Source: Heterobasidion occidentale (lineage: Eukaryota > Basidiomycota > Agaricomycetes > Russulales > Bondarzewiaceae). Taken from it: DNA of 51,672 bases. Positions 12,119-22,897 of the stretch are shown one piece after another (within the stretch, counting starts at the first letter, position 1; every line of letters starts with the position of its first letter). The translations under genes and the position numbers were made by a program. Below the pieces are notes generated by a model. The model did not search any database, was not told where the DNA came from, and was given only the letters and a program-made list of their open reading frames with translations. Where the stretch lies: assembly GCA_039111635.1 (NCBI GenBank), contig JBCAQO010000047.1:1-51672 (forward strand). Direction: 5' to 3'.

Positions 12119-13132
12119 GCCTCGTTACTGGCGGTTCGCAGCTCGGACGGCTCGTTCTGATGGATCTGCGGCGGAAAACGAACGTGCGCCACGGGATCGG
12201 AGGCTGAAATTTGAGAAACCTTTATTTGCGTCCCATTCTGGTCTTGGCAACGTGCCCCTCCGGATCCTGTTATCCAGTTTTTCGCTATGTTTTAGTGCTG
12301 ATGTTCATATGCTCGCACTCCTACAGGTTTGTGCTCAAAGTTGTCGTGAAGCTTAATCAAAGCGTCGTCGTAACGTGGTGGCCGACGGTTGACGCTGACT
12401 CGAGCACCGCCGGGTGACCTGTCGTGTTGCTCGAGTCGAGCCAACGGCAATCGTCGAGGAGGACTAACCTTTTTGACCTCGTGTTTCGCCCTCCCAGCTC
12501 CCTAGTCGCGAAAAACATCAAGCGGCGCACGCTGTCTTCTACCTGGCGTCAATCTTTCTGCTCACGCTATGACTCGGTCGTCGCTTGATGTCACACTTGT
12601 CGAGTCACTGGTATTTCTTCGCTGACTGGAGCTGCGGCGACGACTTGCTATGCGGAGGATCATAATGTAGAACTGTAGCGCAGGCGATGAGGGCAGTATC
12701 TTTGGTTCTGATTTTGGCAATGCGCGTAAACTGCGACAGCATCTAGACTCGGGTGCGAACACGAGCCAGCCACTTGACAGCTTTCGCCGATCCCTTTGTA
12801 GGCAATTCGCCTCCCGCACGCCATGATGGAAGCCAGATATGGCAAATGTCTCTATTTCTTGCAGTCCTTTTGGGCTGAATGACCTTCATTTCGATGACTG
12901 GGCTATTTTTTCGCGCTGTTGGACTCAGATCAAGTAAGCATCCGCTTTCAATCGATCCAGTCATGGGTCGCGCCGTTCTCTGCGGCATCAACAGTATCAA
13001 ACCGTCCGGACAGCTTTCGAACTCATCGAAGATCTGGAGATCTGGTTGACCTACATACATACTTCTCTGCATCTCCCCCCTCTCCCCATTTCTCCAATTT
13101 CCCCACTATCGAGTTGACACCCGATCTGCTCG
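11873..13132. other. spacer between the tandem copies
   Basis: Contains the end of duplication unit 1 (to 12118), a 27-base join, and the upstream part of unit 2, which mirrors 9596-10519 and presumably holds the promoter of copy B. No separate gene is supported; small open frames on both strands are not conserved between the two units. Confidence 0.6.
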
Positions 13133-14729
13133 ATGGCTTCGAGCGACCACAGCCCTTACCCCGTCATCGCAGCTGAAATGACCGGTCTGACTGTCGGCGT
13201 CATAATCCAGACCTTATTCTATGGCAGGTATCTCGATCCATATACCAAAGCCAAAGGCTGATTTGGGCACTACTCGAGCAGGCATCTTCATGGTTGTCAT
13301 AACTTTCTCAACCTATGCCCTTCTGTGAGTGTCTCTTGTTTTGGATTTCTGAGAGTGCTGATGACATTCAGGCGGGAGAAATTCAAGACCAGAGCGAAGG
13401 TGGTCATGCTGGTCACATCCCTCTGCATGTTTGCGATCTCGAGTGCCGTCTGGGCACTGTCCCTGGTCAACCTCATCAAGATAATCAAAGCTACTGGTTC
13501 ACCCGACCCTATGTCGTCGCTGGATCGTGCGTTTCTCGCACTGAGTCAAGCAGGCGATTCTTTATATGGGACTATCGAGGTCTTATGGTTGATCAATGTG
13601 CGTATCCTGCCCCTTGTAATCTTGTTTGGATCATACTCATATCGCATCTGTCAGCCCATCCTCGCTGATGCTGTCATCATTTGGAGGGCATGTGTGTTGT
13701 GGCAGGGTAACAAGTCTGCGTTGGTTGTCTTGTCGTGCTTCCTCATAGGAGGTTATGCAGGTGAGTAGCAATATATGCCTTGTTCCTGAGAATAATCTTA
13801 ACCAGTCGGACTGCAAGTTGTCCTATTCATAGTAGCAGGATGTGGTGTAAAGGGGATCATGCTCGATAATGCATTGTGCAGGGACGTGCAGATCACTGGA
13901 TTGGTACTGTTTCTGTCGACTAACATTGCCACCACATCTTCAATCATGTTCACCGCCTGGTGAGTGACGCGGAAGCCTTTTTCGGGCTGTCTTCAGCACT
14001 CACTCTTTATAGGAGGCAAAGGCGGTTCATGGTAGCCAGTCTTGGACGGAGTGCCAAGAGAACACACGCCGAAAAAATTTAGTTCTGCTCATCGAGTCTG
14101 GCGCGCTTTACTGTTTAGTATGTGTAAGTCGGAGTTCCATACCTTCAGAGACCAATTGTTGATAACTTCATAGGCGGTGTTTGTTTGCAGCAAGTTCATC
14201 CCGCTTCCTGGAAATGCAAATGTCAATGTGTGGTCATGGTCGATAATGACTCAGATTTCGGTAGGGGTATATCCAGCTGGAGGCTTATAATACCACCTTA
14301 GTTGACAATCAGGGTATTTATCCCACCATCATACTTCTCCTTGTCGCCTTCAAGAAGACAATATGGGATTCCTACAGTGACTCTGGTCATCGGGCCACAT
14401 TGCCTGGCATCCAATTTCGCTCTCCGTCCGAAGCCGTGGAAGACTCGGAGAACGCCACCGACCATCCACCCTCAGTCAAATAGATTCACCCTGTTGAAGT
14501 TCAGCGCAGTGACAAGGGATATCGACGAGGGGTCACACGCTACCCATCTCATTTGTGCATCGTATGCTGGACTGAATCAACGACTGTGTATGGAGTGCTG
14601 TACGCCGCTTAATATTTTCATGTACTGTACAGGAGTCTTGACCGAACCGACCCTTTTGGGCCTGAAAAAGTTCGCGCGATGACCACCTCGCCTGATTTTT
14701 TCTCACCTCTTGACTACGTTAGAATACAA
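12146..14729. repeat. tandem segmental duplication, unit 2
   Basis: Second unit of the direct duplication (see 9596-12118). The offset grows from 2550 bases at the left end to 2611 at the membrane-gene stop, showing several net insertions in this unit's non-coding sequence. Confidence 0.85.
13133..14483 (+). pseudogene. seven-pass membrane protein, copy B (premature stop)
   Basis: Tandem paralogue of copy A. Exons: 13133-13223, 13282-13324, 13372-13597, 13655-13760, 13839-13959, 14013 onward. Start MASSDHSPYP; motif ADAVIIWRACVLWQ; exon 5 is in frame here (CGVKGIMLDNALC) and so shows what copy A has lost. In exon 6 the sequence reads gaaaaaatttag where copy A has gagaaaattttag; the missing T creates TAG at 14080-14082, after about 218 residues and before the last two membrane segments. 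The homologous downstream sequence, including the GIYPTIILL.. equivalent and the terminal SVK stop at 14481-14483, is still present. As it stands, it encodes a five-pass truncated protein or is dead. Intron 1 (13224-13281) has a GC donor, as in copy A. Confidence 0.78.
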
Positions 14730-15427
14730 CTCCTTCTCGCGATACAATGAACCATTTGGCAGTCCTGCGGGAATATTCGGAGACTTTGGGAGGCGGCACT
14801 TGGCACCATTGGCATCTTGTAGCGACTGCAGCAGGGCGCGTATGCGTCCGTCGTTTTCCACTTTGTCACGTTTCACTCTATCGACATGGTCTTGGATTCT
14901 GTCAACGTCAACGTCTTGGACAGCTTTCGTGAATGCTACCCAATCGGTCGGCCTGATGTCGATCAGATCTTTGATAGCGCCAGGGAGCTCGCGGCGGACC
15001 TGTCTGATGTATGCGGAAGATGATGAAATGCCAGCCCTTGTAGCGAGCATGAGGGCGTCGTGTGCCCACTTGACGTGCGACCAGACCTCAATCCCGCTAA
15101 CCATTATTCTCACCCCGAGATCCTGTTGCGGAGCTTCAGCTGCACCAACTCGTCCTCATATTCTCCTAGGCTTTTGACTGCTCGTCTCATTCTTGGCCAA
15201 TACTCCTCAAAAGCTGCCTCGAAGACATCCCAATCCGCAAGTCTATCGGATGAGAGACCAGCGAACCATTCGTCGGCATCGTGTCCAACCTTGACATAAT
15301 ACTTGAAGCGGCTTATGGCCACCTTCTCGTCTGTGTCGAGGTGGATACGGTGAAATGTCCTGAGAAAATCGTGTGGGCTTTCATCAGCCCCCAAGTTACC
15401 AGAGAAGGGCTGGAACTTCTCGGTCAT
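14703..15427 (-). pseudogene. LTR-retrotransposon gag-like relic
   Basis: Two overlapping minus-strand frames (15427-15110 and 15113-14703) together give one gag-like capsid domain. The first part has PFSGNLGADESPHDFLRTF, RFKYYVKVGHDADEWF and FEAAFEEYWP, the hallmark of basidiomycete retrotransposon gag proteins. The second has GIEVWSHVKWAHDAL and a helical tail. The frame changes near 15115-15130, where homologous gags normally read straight through, so one base is lost there. No zinc knuckle, protease, reverse transcriptase or clear LTR pair is visible nearby, so this is a solo fragment. The family is from motif memory. Confidence 0.6.
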
Positions 15428-16223
15428 GATAGTTTTATGCGGCGGCGGCGGTAACGGAGTTGTGCGAGGCTCTGAGTGCGGGGAGAGATGGAGCGGTCGT
15501 TATGGACGCAATGAGGGAGTCGTTTATCTATATGGGAGGCTCGAGTTCTCTTTGAAGCTCTTGCGGGACTCGCTGGAATATATGAACGACGAGAGTTCAA
15601 GCGAGGTGTGAGGAGATGCTGTTGTAGACGATTCTCACGTTCAAGATCAGCGTCTAGAATCCTTGGGGTAAAACGAGACTTGGACGAAATCAGGTTTGTT
15701 GCCAGCGCAGCGGAGTTGTGGGCTGATCTGGAATCATAGTGACTAAGACTTGCGGCATGTCCCGTTCCCTCTTTCGTGTCCTCCGCTTGTCCGCTCATCA
15801 TCTTCTCTGATCTCCCTACGACGCTTTACTCTAAGTTTGTTTGAGTGAGCTTGTCACGGAATCAAACAAGAATCATGATGCCATCTCCATATCTGATTCA
15901 AGCAGGATTTTTCTCTGTCTTCCTATTGTATCCAGTTAGCAAAGCTGGTGATAGATGTCTAGCGTGAAGGATGCACATACCTCAATATATAAAGGAAAAC
16001 GGGGACCGGACCATGCATAGAATTAATGTGTGCAACTCGTCGCCAACGGCGAACCCCGGGGACCCCCCAACGCCGCGGAGTTTGAACCCCGGCCTTGTCA
16101 ATGACGACCTCATGTCTGTGGCACACTTTCGTTCGATGCTTTGTCTAGGCGATATCGTATTTCTCTTTTCCACCTCAGCCACCCCCTTCTTCGAGCGATT
16201 TAACGCTGAAAACACCCTCCAGA
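15428..16223. other. spacer upstream of FunK1-1
   Basis: A 125-codon minus-strand open frame (15801-15424) abuts the gag start with a 4-base overlap. It could be the gag's N-terminal part in another frame, but has no recognisable motif. A TATATAAA at 15986-15993 lies 231 bases before the FunK1-1 start and may be its core promoter, which would imply a 5' UTR of about 200 bases. A GC-rich patch (16045-16100) interrupts otherwise mixed sequence. Confidence 0.4.
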
Positions 16224-18834
16224 ATGTCATCGACGGGCACTAGTAGCAGTTCGATAGTCTCCGCGCAGGCATCCATGAGTTGGAAGGTGTCGCAGAGATA
16301 CTTCAAGAGGAGAGGTGGCCTCAAGTACGAACACGCCTTTTTGGGAAACACTTCCGCCTTCGTTGGGCCTATGCCGGCGAGTCAGCTACTGGGCGAATGT
16401 CTCCCCGGAGATGCACTGCTGCCTGAGGGGGGTCATCTTCGCCTCTGTGGGGAAGGCGTGCGCAGTGGCGTGAAAACCTTTGATCCTGGATTTGTGAGTG
16501 GCTCACATCAGGTATTGCGTTTGATCGAAACATCTTTGCAATACTCCACAGATCAAAGTACTGGAGGACTCCGGGCTTTGTCCTGACCTTGAATTCCGCG
16601 ACGCGCCCGTCGTCGAAGTCAACCAAGTGGATCGCCATGGGCCTGGCTCCGTCATTGCTGCCTACAAACGCTTGAAGGAAGGTGAACCAGAGGTTTCCAA
16701 ACAACCCGTCGAGCTCCTCATGATGTGCGTCCCGCTGAAGCACGATCCATTCACCCCATTCCCCAACGCCCAATACCGCGCAGAGGTCGCACCCTACGAA
16801 GAACTTTTCGAGCACAGGACAGAGGAAACCACGCGCATCATATCCCACCTCATCACCGACGTCTATCGGCAGTGCCTGTTTCAGCGCCGCCGATTCATGT
16901 TCTCTGTGCTCTTCCTCGAGGACTACGCCCGCCTCATCCGGTGGGACTGGGCCGGCATGGTGTTCAGCGCGCGGTTCAACTGGAAATCGAGCGACCCATT
17001 TCTGGCTGAATTTTTGTGGCGGTACAACCAGATGTCAGCCGATGACCGCGGACACGACGAGACACTGTCGAAGCCCACTGCGAACGAGATCGCACTGACC
17101 AAAGAAAAGCTGGACGAGCACGCGAGGGACTTAGCGAGGGCGAAGGGAGAGGACCCGTGCGCTCCTCTGCCGAGGCGATACTCCACGGACGACACGTTCG
17201 TCAAGTTCCTCGTCGTTGACATCCACAGACAGAGGCAAGGGGACGAGGAAGAGGAAGAGTACTACAGTGACGAGGACGAGGAAAACGACGATGGCAGGGA
17301 GGTCGTCGCAGTCGAACACTTCTTCGTCGCGTCATTGCCACAGTCCTTGGACCCTCCCGAGACGGGGAGCGGGATGGCCACGTACGAGGCGCTGGACCTG
17401 CAGACGGGCAAGCTCGTCTACCTTAAAGATACGTGGCGCCCGCGCGACCCGCTGTTCCAAGACGAGCGCCGGACGTACAGGGCGCTCGTGGGCAACTATG
17501 TGCCGCGCCTTCCGCCCCTCGTGTGCGCAGGTGTCGTCGGCGGGCAGATCACGAGCACAGGCCAGGCCGCAGGGCAGCCTTGGTGCTGCAGCGGCGCTTT
17601 TCCGGGCTCGTATGAGCACTACCGCATCGTATACGGTGCGCTCGGCCGCCCGCTGTCCGAGGCCAAATCGACAAAGGAGCTTTGTCAAGTCATCTACGAA
17701 GCCGCAGAAAGTGCGTTTGATTTCTATGTTCGTAGCTTCGATGCCAAATGCGCCTCATAATCTGGCCGCGCGCAGGCCACTACCTGGCGGCGTGCCGTAC
17801 GGGGCTGATCCACTGCGACATCAGCGGCGACAACATCCGAATCACGAACGACGGGCACGCGCTCCTGCTGGGCTGGGAAGCGTCCCAGATGCTGAAAAAG
17901 GAAGCGAAGACCGATGAAATCGGCGCGATCGTGCGCCCTGTCCCCCTCTCTCATCCCCGCCGCACCGCTGATGCGCCCACGACCCTTGCAGGGAAAATGG
18001 GAGTTCCTCTCCGCGACCATCCAGTCCGGAGACAAAAACTGCCACGCATTCGTCGACGACGCCGAGTCCTTCCTCTACGTCCTGCTGTACTACAGCATCC
18101 GCTACCACGCGCGCACCCCGCCCGACGTGCCCGCGCTGCGCGCGACCTTCACGCGCTTCTTCGAGAGCGACTTCTTCGACGAGGTGTGCATGCCCCGCGG
18201 CGGCGAGGAGAAGCTCAAGTGGCTCCGCGCGAAAGCGCCCGCGCCCGTGCCGTTCTTCCCCCCGGACGTGCTCGACGCGCTCCTTAGCGCGCCGCTCGGG
18301 ACACTCATAGAGCTCCTGCGCGCGCACCTCAGCGAGGAGCACAGAGTCTACCGCCCCCGCGCGGGCCGCGTGCCCGCGCAGCGCCGCCCTGAACCCAAGG
18401 TGCCGAACACCATCGAGGACTACCTGGCGAAGGAGGGGTGGCGGGACGACGACAAGTCGCGGGACCTGTTCCCCGAGCTCACGGTGCCGACCCCGGGCAC
18501 CATGGCGTGCGCGCCGGTGGTGTACATCTCTGTGCCGCCGACCCCCTCGCCTCCGCCGCCCCGTCAAACCTCAAAGCGCGCGCGTAAAACCGACGACGCG
18601 ACAGAGGAAGTCCAGGACTCGGCGGAGGAAGTCCAGGATGCGCCACGGCAGAAACCCGGAAAGCGGACGAAAAAATCCACGCAGCCGTCCAAACAGCCAG
18701 CAAAGCCGCCACCAAAAGCCGCCAAGCCTGCGCGAAAAAAAGCACGAAAAAGCGGCGCGCGTGAGGCACGCGCTGGACACTGTACCTTTAAGTCGAATGT
18801 AGCAGTAGATCTATCGTCTATACCACGGTCCTGA
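16224..18834 (+). CDS. FunK1-1, fungal-type protein kinase with altered catalytic residues
   Basis: About 808 residues from four exons: 16224-16493, 16552-17710, 17776-17930, 17992-18834. The N-terminal FVGPMPASQLLGECLPG, the central YSTDDTFVKFLVVD, YEALDLQTGKLVYLKDTWR and the catalytic block IHCDISGDNIRI identify the fungal FunK1 family, which resembles choline/aminoglycoside-type kinase folds. The catalytic loop keeps Asp (about 491) in an HCD motif, but the position equivalent to the DFG Asp, normally L-I-D-W in this family, is Gly (LLGWEAS, about 509). That Asp coordinates metal, so activity is doubtful. There is an acidic insertion, DEEEEEYYSDEDEENDDG, before the ATP-lobe end, and a Lys/Pro-rich C-terminus with likely nuclear-localisation signals. 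Two close relatives are in this window (FunK1-2 on the minus strand, FunK1-3 broken). Confidence 0.87.
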
Positions 18835-19185
18835 TAGCTGGCCGGGCCCTCTGCGATACCCATCTAAGATTCATCTTGGAATTATATACACATCCGTACA
18901 CCGATCCGTACCGACCTCCATTGCTTGCCATGCCTTGCGATGCCCAGCCCATAACGATATGTACCTCCGCCTGAGACGACACACGACGATGCAAGATACT
19001 TATACAGACAGATGCGAGAAGACAGACGAAACGAAACGAGCGAACACCCCGGCGGTACATGAGTTCCCTACCGCAAGTACCAACAATAAAAAGTAACCTC
19101 GACCCACGGCCGGTTTTACACGCGCGCCGCCGCCTCCCCTCATCACGTAACTATCTCTCCCCACACGAGCACGACCGCCCACCGC
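18835..19185. other. convergent 3' spacer
   Basis: About 350 bases between the stops of FunK1-1 (plus strand) and ERV41 (minus strand). It must contain both terminators; no gene is visible. Confidence 0.6.
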
Positions 19186-21334
19186 TCAATCGTCCTTCTT
19201 CGGCCCCGCCAACGGCGACTTCACGAACGGGAACCCAGCCGCCCCGGGGGCAGGCGACCGCGGGAACGCCGTCGTCCCCGGGTTCGGCGTCGGCGGGAAA
19301 TGCGCGTAGCTCGGCGTCAGCGCCGGCGAGCCCGCGTTGGCTACACCGAGGAACGGCGACGGCGCGGGCATCGACGGCGAGCGCGCGGACGCGGGGCCGG
19401 GCCCGAACGCGCTGGACGGCAGGCCGAGGCCAAAGGGCGCGGGGTGCTGCTGGTGCTCCGCGCCGCCGGCGGGCGTCGCGCCCGGGTGCGACATGGAGCG
19501 CGCGGACATGGGCGGGGGCGGCGCGGGGGAGTACGGGGAGAACGGCGCGGGGGAGAACGGCGCGTACGGCGAGGCGGCGGAGACGGGCGTGCCCGCGTAC
19601 GAGGAGTAGGGCGAGCCGCCGACGCTGCCGCCGCCGGGGCCCTCGACGACCCAGCTGTTGCCCTGGCGCACGACGCGACCCTGGCCGGTGCCCGAGCCGG
19701 GGCGCGCGCGGAGGGCGCCGCCGACCCATTTGCGGCGGAGCCCGGAGGCGCGCGCGGCGGCTGAGTCGGGGGTGGGCGCGATGGTGTCATCGTCGGAGGG
19801 CCCAGTGACGAGGGTGACGGCGCGCGTGGTGATGCGGAGGGCCCAGGCGCTGCAGACGAACACGCCGCCGACGACGCCGGCCCAGCTGCAAGTTCGTCAT
19901 CGCAGGTGTGAGCTGGATTCGGTGGATGAGAACGGTGAGCGGCGACGAGACGCACCGGATGAGGAATTGCGCGAGGGTCGTTGTGCGCTGGTAGATCGTG
20001 AGCCGCATGGGCTCCATGTCGAATTTGAAGAAGATGCCGGGCGTGCCGCGGTTGTGCTCGAGCACGCGGGTGTAGTACGTGACGCTGTACTGGTTCGTGA
20101 TGAGCGGGTCGGAGCGCGGGGCGACGTAGGTTGTGGGTACGACGCGGAGGAAGTACTGATACGCTGTGAAGGCTGCAAAAGTAAATGAGAAGTACCGCGT
20201 TCATATCGTCACGTTGCTTTGTCACTGGCAGGAAAAGGGGGGCGCGTACGGCTTTGCGTGATCTCGAACGAGTTGTCGAGCGGCTGGGTTATCTCGGGGA
20301 AATAGGGCCCAAAAGAGAACTCGGTGATGACGTGTGACATGTTGATCGCTGGCGGCGGGGTGACGGGGGGCAGGCCGGGGCGTCAGCGCGCGTCATCGGT
20401 GCGGGGGTCGACACGCACCGTTGTGGTCCACGTGGACCGTGCTCGCGTAGCCGTGACCGAGCGTCGTGATGTGCAGGTTCGCCGTCACCTTCTTCACGTC
20501 GAGCGACCCGTAGACCCGGCACGCGCTCCCGTCGGGCTGGTAGTTGTATGTTGGCGTGTACGCCGGCGGGGCGCGTTTGAAGAGCGAGAAGAAGCCGCGG
20601 GACTTGCGGGATTGGGAGACGGCCTGGCGAGCGGAGAGCGCCTCGGCGTGTTCCCTGTGCGCGATTTGAGATGAATTAATTTATGAGGAGAGAGAAAAAT
20701 GAATGAGGCACAACGGATGAGCACACGACGAGATGAAATGCAAGAGATGAAGGGTCCGGGACGTACTTGAGTGTGGTAGCCTGGCCGATGTCGAAGAGGG
20801 TCTGCAGGAATCGCGTTGTTGACAATGCGCAATCAGAGGCGAAAGACGGCTACGCACCCCGTCCCGACGGAAACCCTTGCTAAGATACATCCTGTCCCCC
20901 ATGACGTCTCTGAGATCGACGCTCAGATCTGCAGCACACACACAACGTATACACGAAAGCAGAGCGCGCCATCAACAGGTCAAGAGAAGCGAGCAGACAC
21001 CACGATCACAGCACTCACATTTACAAGGCATGTTGACCACGAGATCGACATTCACCTTCATGAAGCTCTCCGCATCGCGGTCCACGCTAAATTCGTAGTC
21101 CGGCCAGCCCCAGACAAATTCGCCGATGTCGTTCAGCACGAGCAGGAAGGCAAGGAGGCCGACGAAGAGGGTGAGAAAGCCGCGGGACTCGGAGCGCGAC
21201 TTGTAAGTGGACGGCAGCTTGGGGAAGGCGTCGAAGCTTTTGAGGGGTGCGGGGGCGAACTGATCGAGCTTGTCGAGGAGGGAGGGCTCGTCGCTGGGGC
21301 CACCGAGGCCGCTGGGGCTGGTGCGGACGGACAT
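19186..21334 (-). CDS. ERV41: ERV41/ERGIC2-like COPII vesicle protein
   Basis: About 557 residues. Exons (minus order): 21334-21019, 20928-20858, 20801-20767, 20654-20419, 20348-20250, 20172-19956, 19885-19186. Recognised by FDAFPKLPSTYKSRSESRG before the first membrane segment (FLTLFVGLLAFLLVL), DRDAESFMKVNVDLVVNMPC, YLSVDLRDVMGDR, DGTLFDIGQATTL, CRVYGSLDVKKVTANLHIT, MSHVITEFSFGPYFPEITQPL, VTYYTRVLEHNRGTPGIFFK and a second membrane segment, WAGVVGGVFVCSAW. Yeast Erv41 pairs with Erv46 to cycle between ER and Golgi and return escaped ER proteins. Two membrane segments flank a large luminal domain, as in the family. Unusual: about 190 C-terminal residues rich in Pro, Ser, Ala and Gly, ending FVKSPLAGPKKDD, far beyond the roughly 350-residue yeast protein. 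The start ATG is the first in frame and sits 177 bases from the tRNA-Tyr gene. Confidence 0.9.
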
Positions 21335-21510
21335 GGCGAGCAGGGAGTAAGGGGGCGCTTGGACGCGCAGATGGAACGAAACGAAAGTAAAAGCAACAGG
21401 CCGTCGACGTGTCAGTCACTGTCAGGCACCCGTAACCTCGCTCAATACGTGGTCAGGACCCGGATCCCCTCGGTCAATAGGGGAATAAAATTGACCACCG
21501 ACCATAGACA

Positions 21511-21596
21511 TCCTTCGAGCCGGGATCGAACCAGCGACATCAAGATACAATGTTTTCCATTACAGTCTTGCGCTCTTCCAACTGAGCTATCGAAGG
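21511..21596 (-). tRNA. tRNA-Tyr(GUA): tRNA-Tyr (GUA) with intron
   Basis: Minus-strand cloverleaf: acceptor CCTTCGA pairs with TCGAAGG, discriminator A; D stem GCTC/GAGC; anticodon stem CAAGA/TCTTG; T stem GCTGG/CCGGC with loop TTCGATC. Anticodon GTA is at 21563-21561. An intron of about 13 bases (TGGAAAACATTGT) follows position 37, as is usual for eukaryotic tRNA-Tyr. The gene lies in the 361-base gap between the divergent ERV41 and LENG1-like genes. Confidence 0.93.
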
Positions 21597-21695
21597 GGTT
21601 CCTGGGCACTGGCTTTGATTTAATATATATTGCTCAGGTACCCCTTGCGTGACCCTTGACCGCCTTCGACCTGCTCCTTTGACTCGACCGTCATT

Positions 21696-22897
21696 ATGGG
21701 CAAACTCAACATCGCCCACCACAAGTCCTACCACCCTTACCGTCAGGACAACATCGCCCGCGTCCGCCGCGACGAGGCGAAAGCAAAGCTCAAGGAGCAA
21801 CAGGAAGAAGACAGGGCGCTCCTCGCGGTATGCATGCCCCACCATCTGCCTCCACCTTACTCACTTCTTCGTGCATCCGCTTTTTAGGATGCAGAATCTC
21901 GACTAGATACATTAAGACAGCGTGCTGACGGTGCTGGTGCCGGCGCCGGTGCGGGTCCACTCTCAAGCGCCGAAGCGGGCCCGTCTCACCTGCCCACCAC
22001 ATCGAGCTTGACCTCCGCCTCCCTCTCCTCCGCAAGCCGTCACATCAACCTCTTCGAGGACCTCGAACAAGTACGCCTGAGCGCTCTCTCTTGTGACATC
22101 ATACTCTCACTGAACGCGACGCCCGACCGCTCCAGCAATCCCTCGTCCTCGCAGCACGGCCCCCCAAAAAGTCCGCGTCCGCGCCAGACCCAGACCTAGA
22201 GCGTGGCGTCGCGTTGGCGCCGCCGAAAAAGGACCTGAACCCGTGGTACACATCTCGCAGCGATAAAGACAAGGACGTAGACATCAAGGACGCGCGGCGA
22301 GACGGCCGGCAGTGAGCTTTCCGACCCGAACCACACCCCCTCTTTTGCGCGTTCTCCGCCGATGCACTGATCGCATCTCATCCGGATTCTTTTAGACTGC
22401 GCGAGCTCGCGCGTAAATCGCGCGCAGACCCGCTCGCCGCTATACCCCCGCACATACGGCACCCCGCGCGTTCCCGCGCCCCCACTGCCGCTCCCACCGC
22501 CGCCCCCACACGCCCCGCTCCTGCCGTCTCGACAGGCCCGACGTCCTCCTCACCTCCCTCGTCCACATCCACATCCACGACTGCGCTCGCCCAAGCTCGC
22601 CTCGAACGCGAGTCCTCGGAGCGCGCGCGCGCGCTCGCCCTGATCAGGCGCAAGCAGCGCGAGCGCGAGGCAGAGGACGCGGCGACGCCGAGCACGGTGC
22701 ACGGGGGCTATGGAGATGTGTTCAACCGCGCAGATGTGGCGGCTGCGCATCGGGATTGGGGAAGGAGAGAGGGGTGGAGGGACAGGCGATGGGACGAAGG
22801 GGAGAGGGAGAGTGCGAGAGATACTGGGAGGAGCAGGGAGAGGGGTGAGAGGAAGGAGTGGGAGGGTGGTGGAAGAGGTGAGGGATGGCGGAGGTGA
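21696..22897 (+). CDS. LENG1-like protein with Cir_N domain
   Basis: Four exons, 21696-21827, 21888-22070, 22136-22311, 22396-22897, give about 330 residues. The N-terminus MGKLNIAHHKSYHPYRQDN followed by ARVRRDEAKAKLKEQQEEDRALL is the Cir_N (CBF1-interacting corepressor N-terminal) domain as found in LENG1. In the middle, DLNPWYTSRS is another conserved element of the LENG1 family. The C-terminus is charged, Arg/Glu-rich and probably coiled-coil: ERARALALIRRKQREREAED, then GGYGDVFNRADVAAAH. Members are nuclear and tend to associate with spliceosomal complexes (family knowledge, role loosely defined). It is divergent from ERV41 with a tRNA gene between them. Confidence 0.85.

Noticed and set aside
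14484..15985. Full LTR retrotransposon around the gag relic
   Set aside because: No paired LTRs, protease, reverse transcriptase or integrase frames on either strand nearby.
17842..18567. 241-codon minus-strand frame opposite FunK1-1
   Set aside because: Arises from third-position GC bias of the kinase; no start context, no domain.
19341..20225. 294-codon minus-strand frame overlapping ERV41 in another frame
   Set aside because: Same strand but out of frame with the ERV41 exons; composition is low-complexity Pro/Arg and it crosses true introns.
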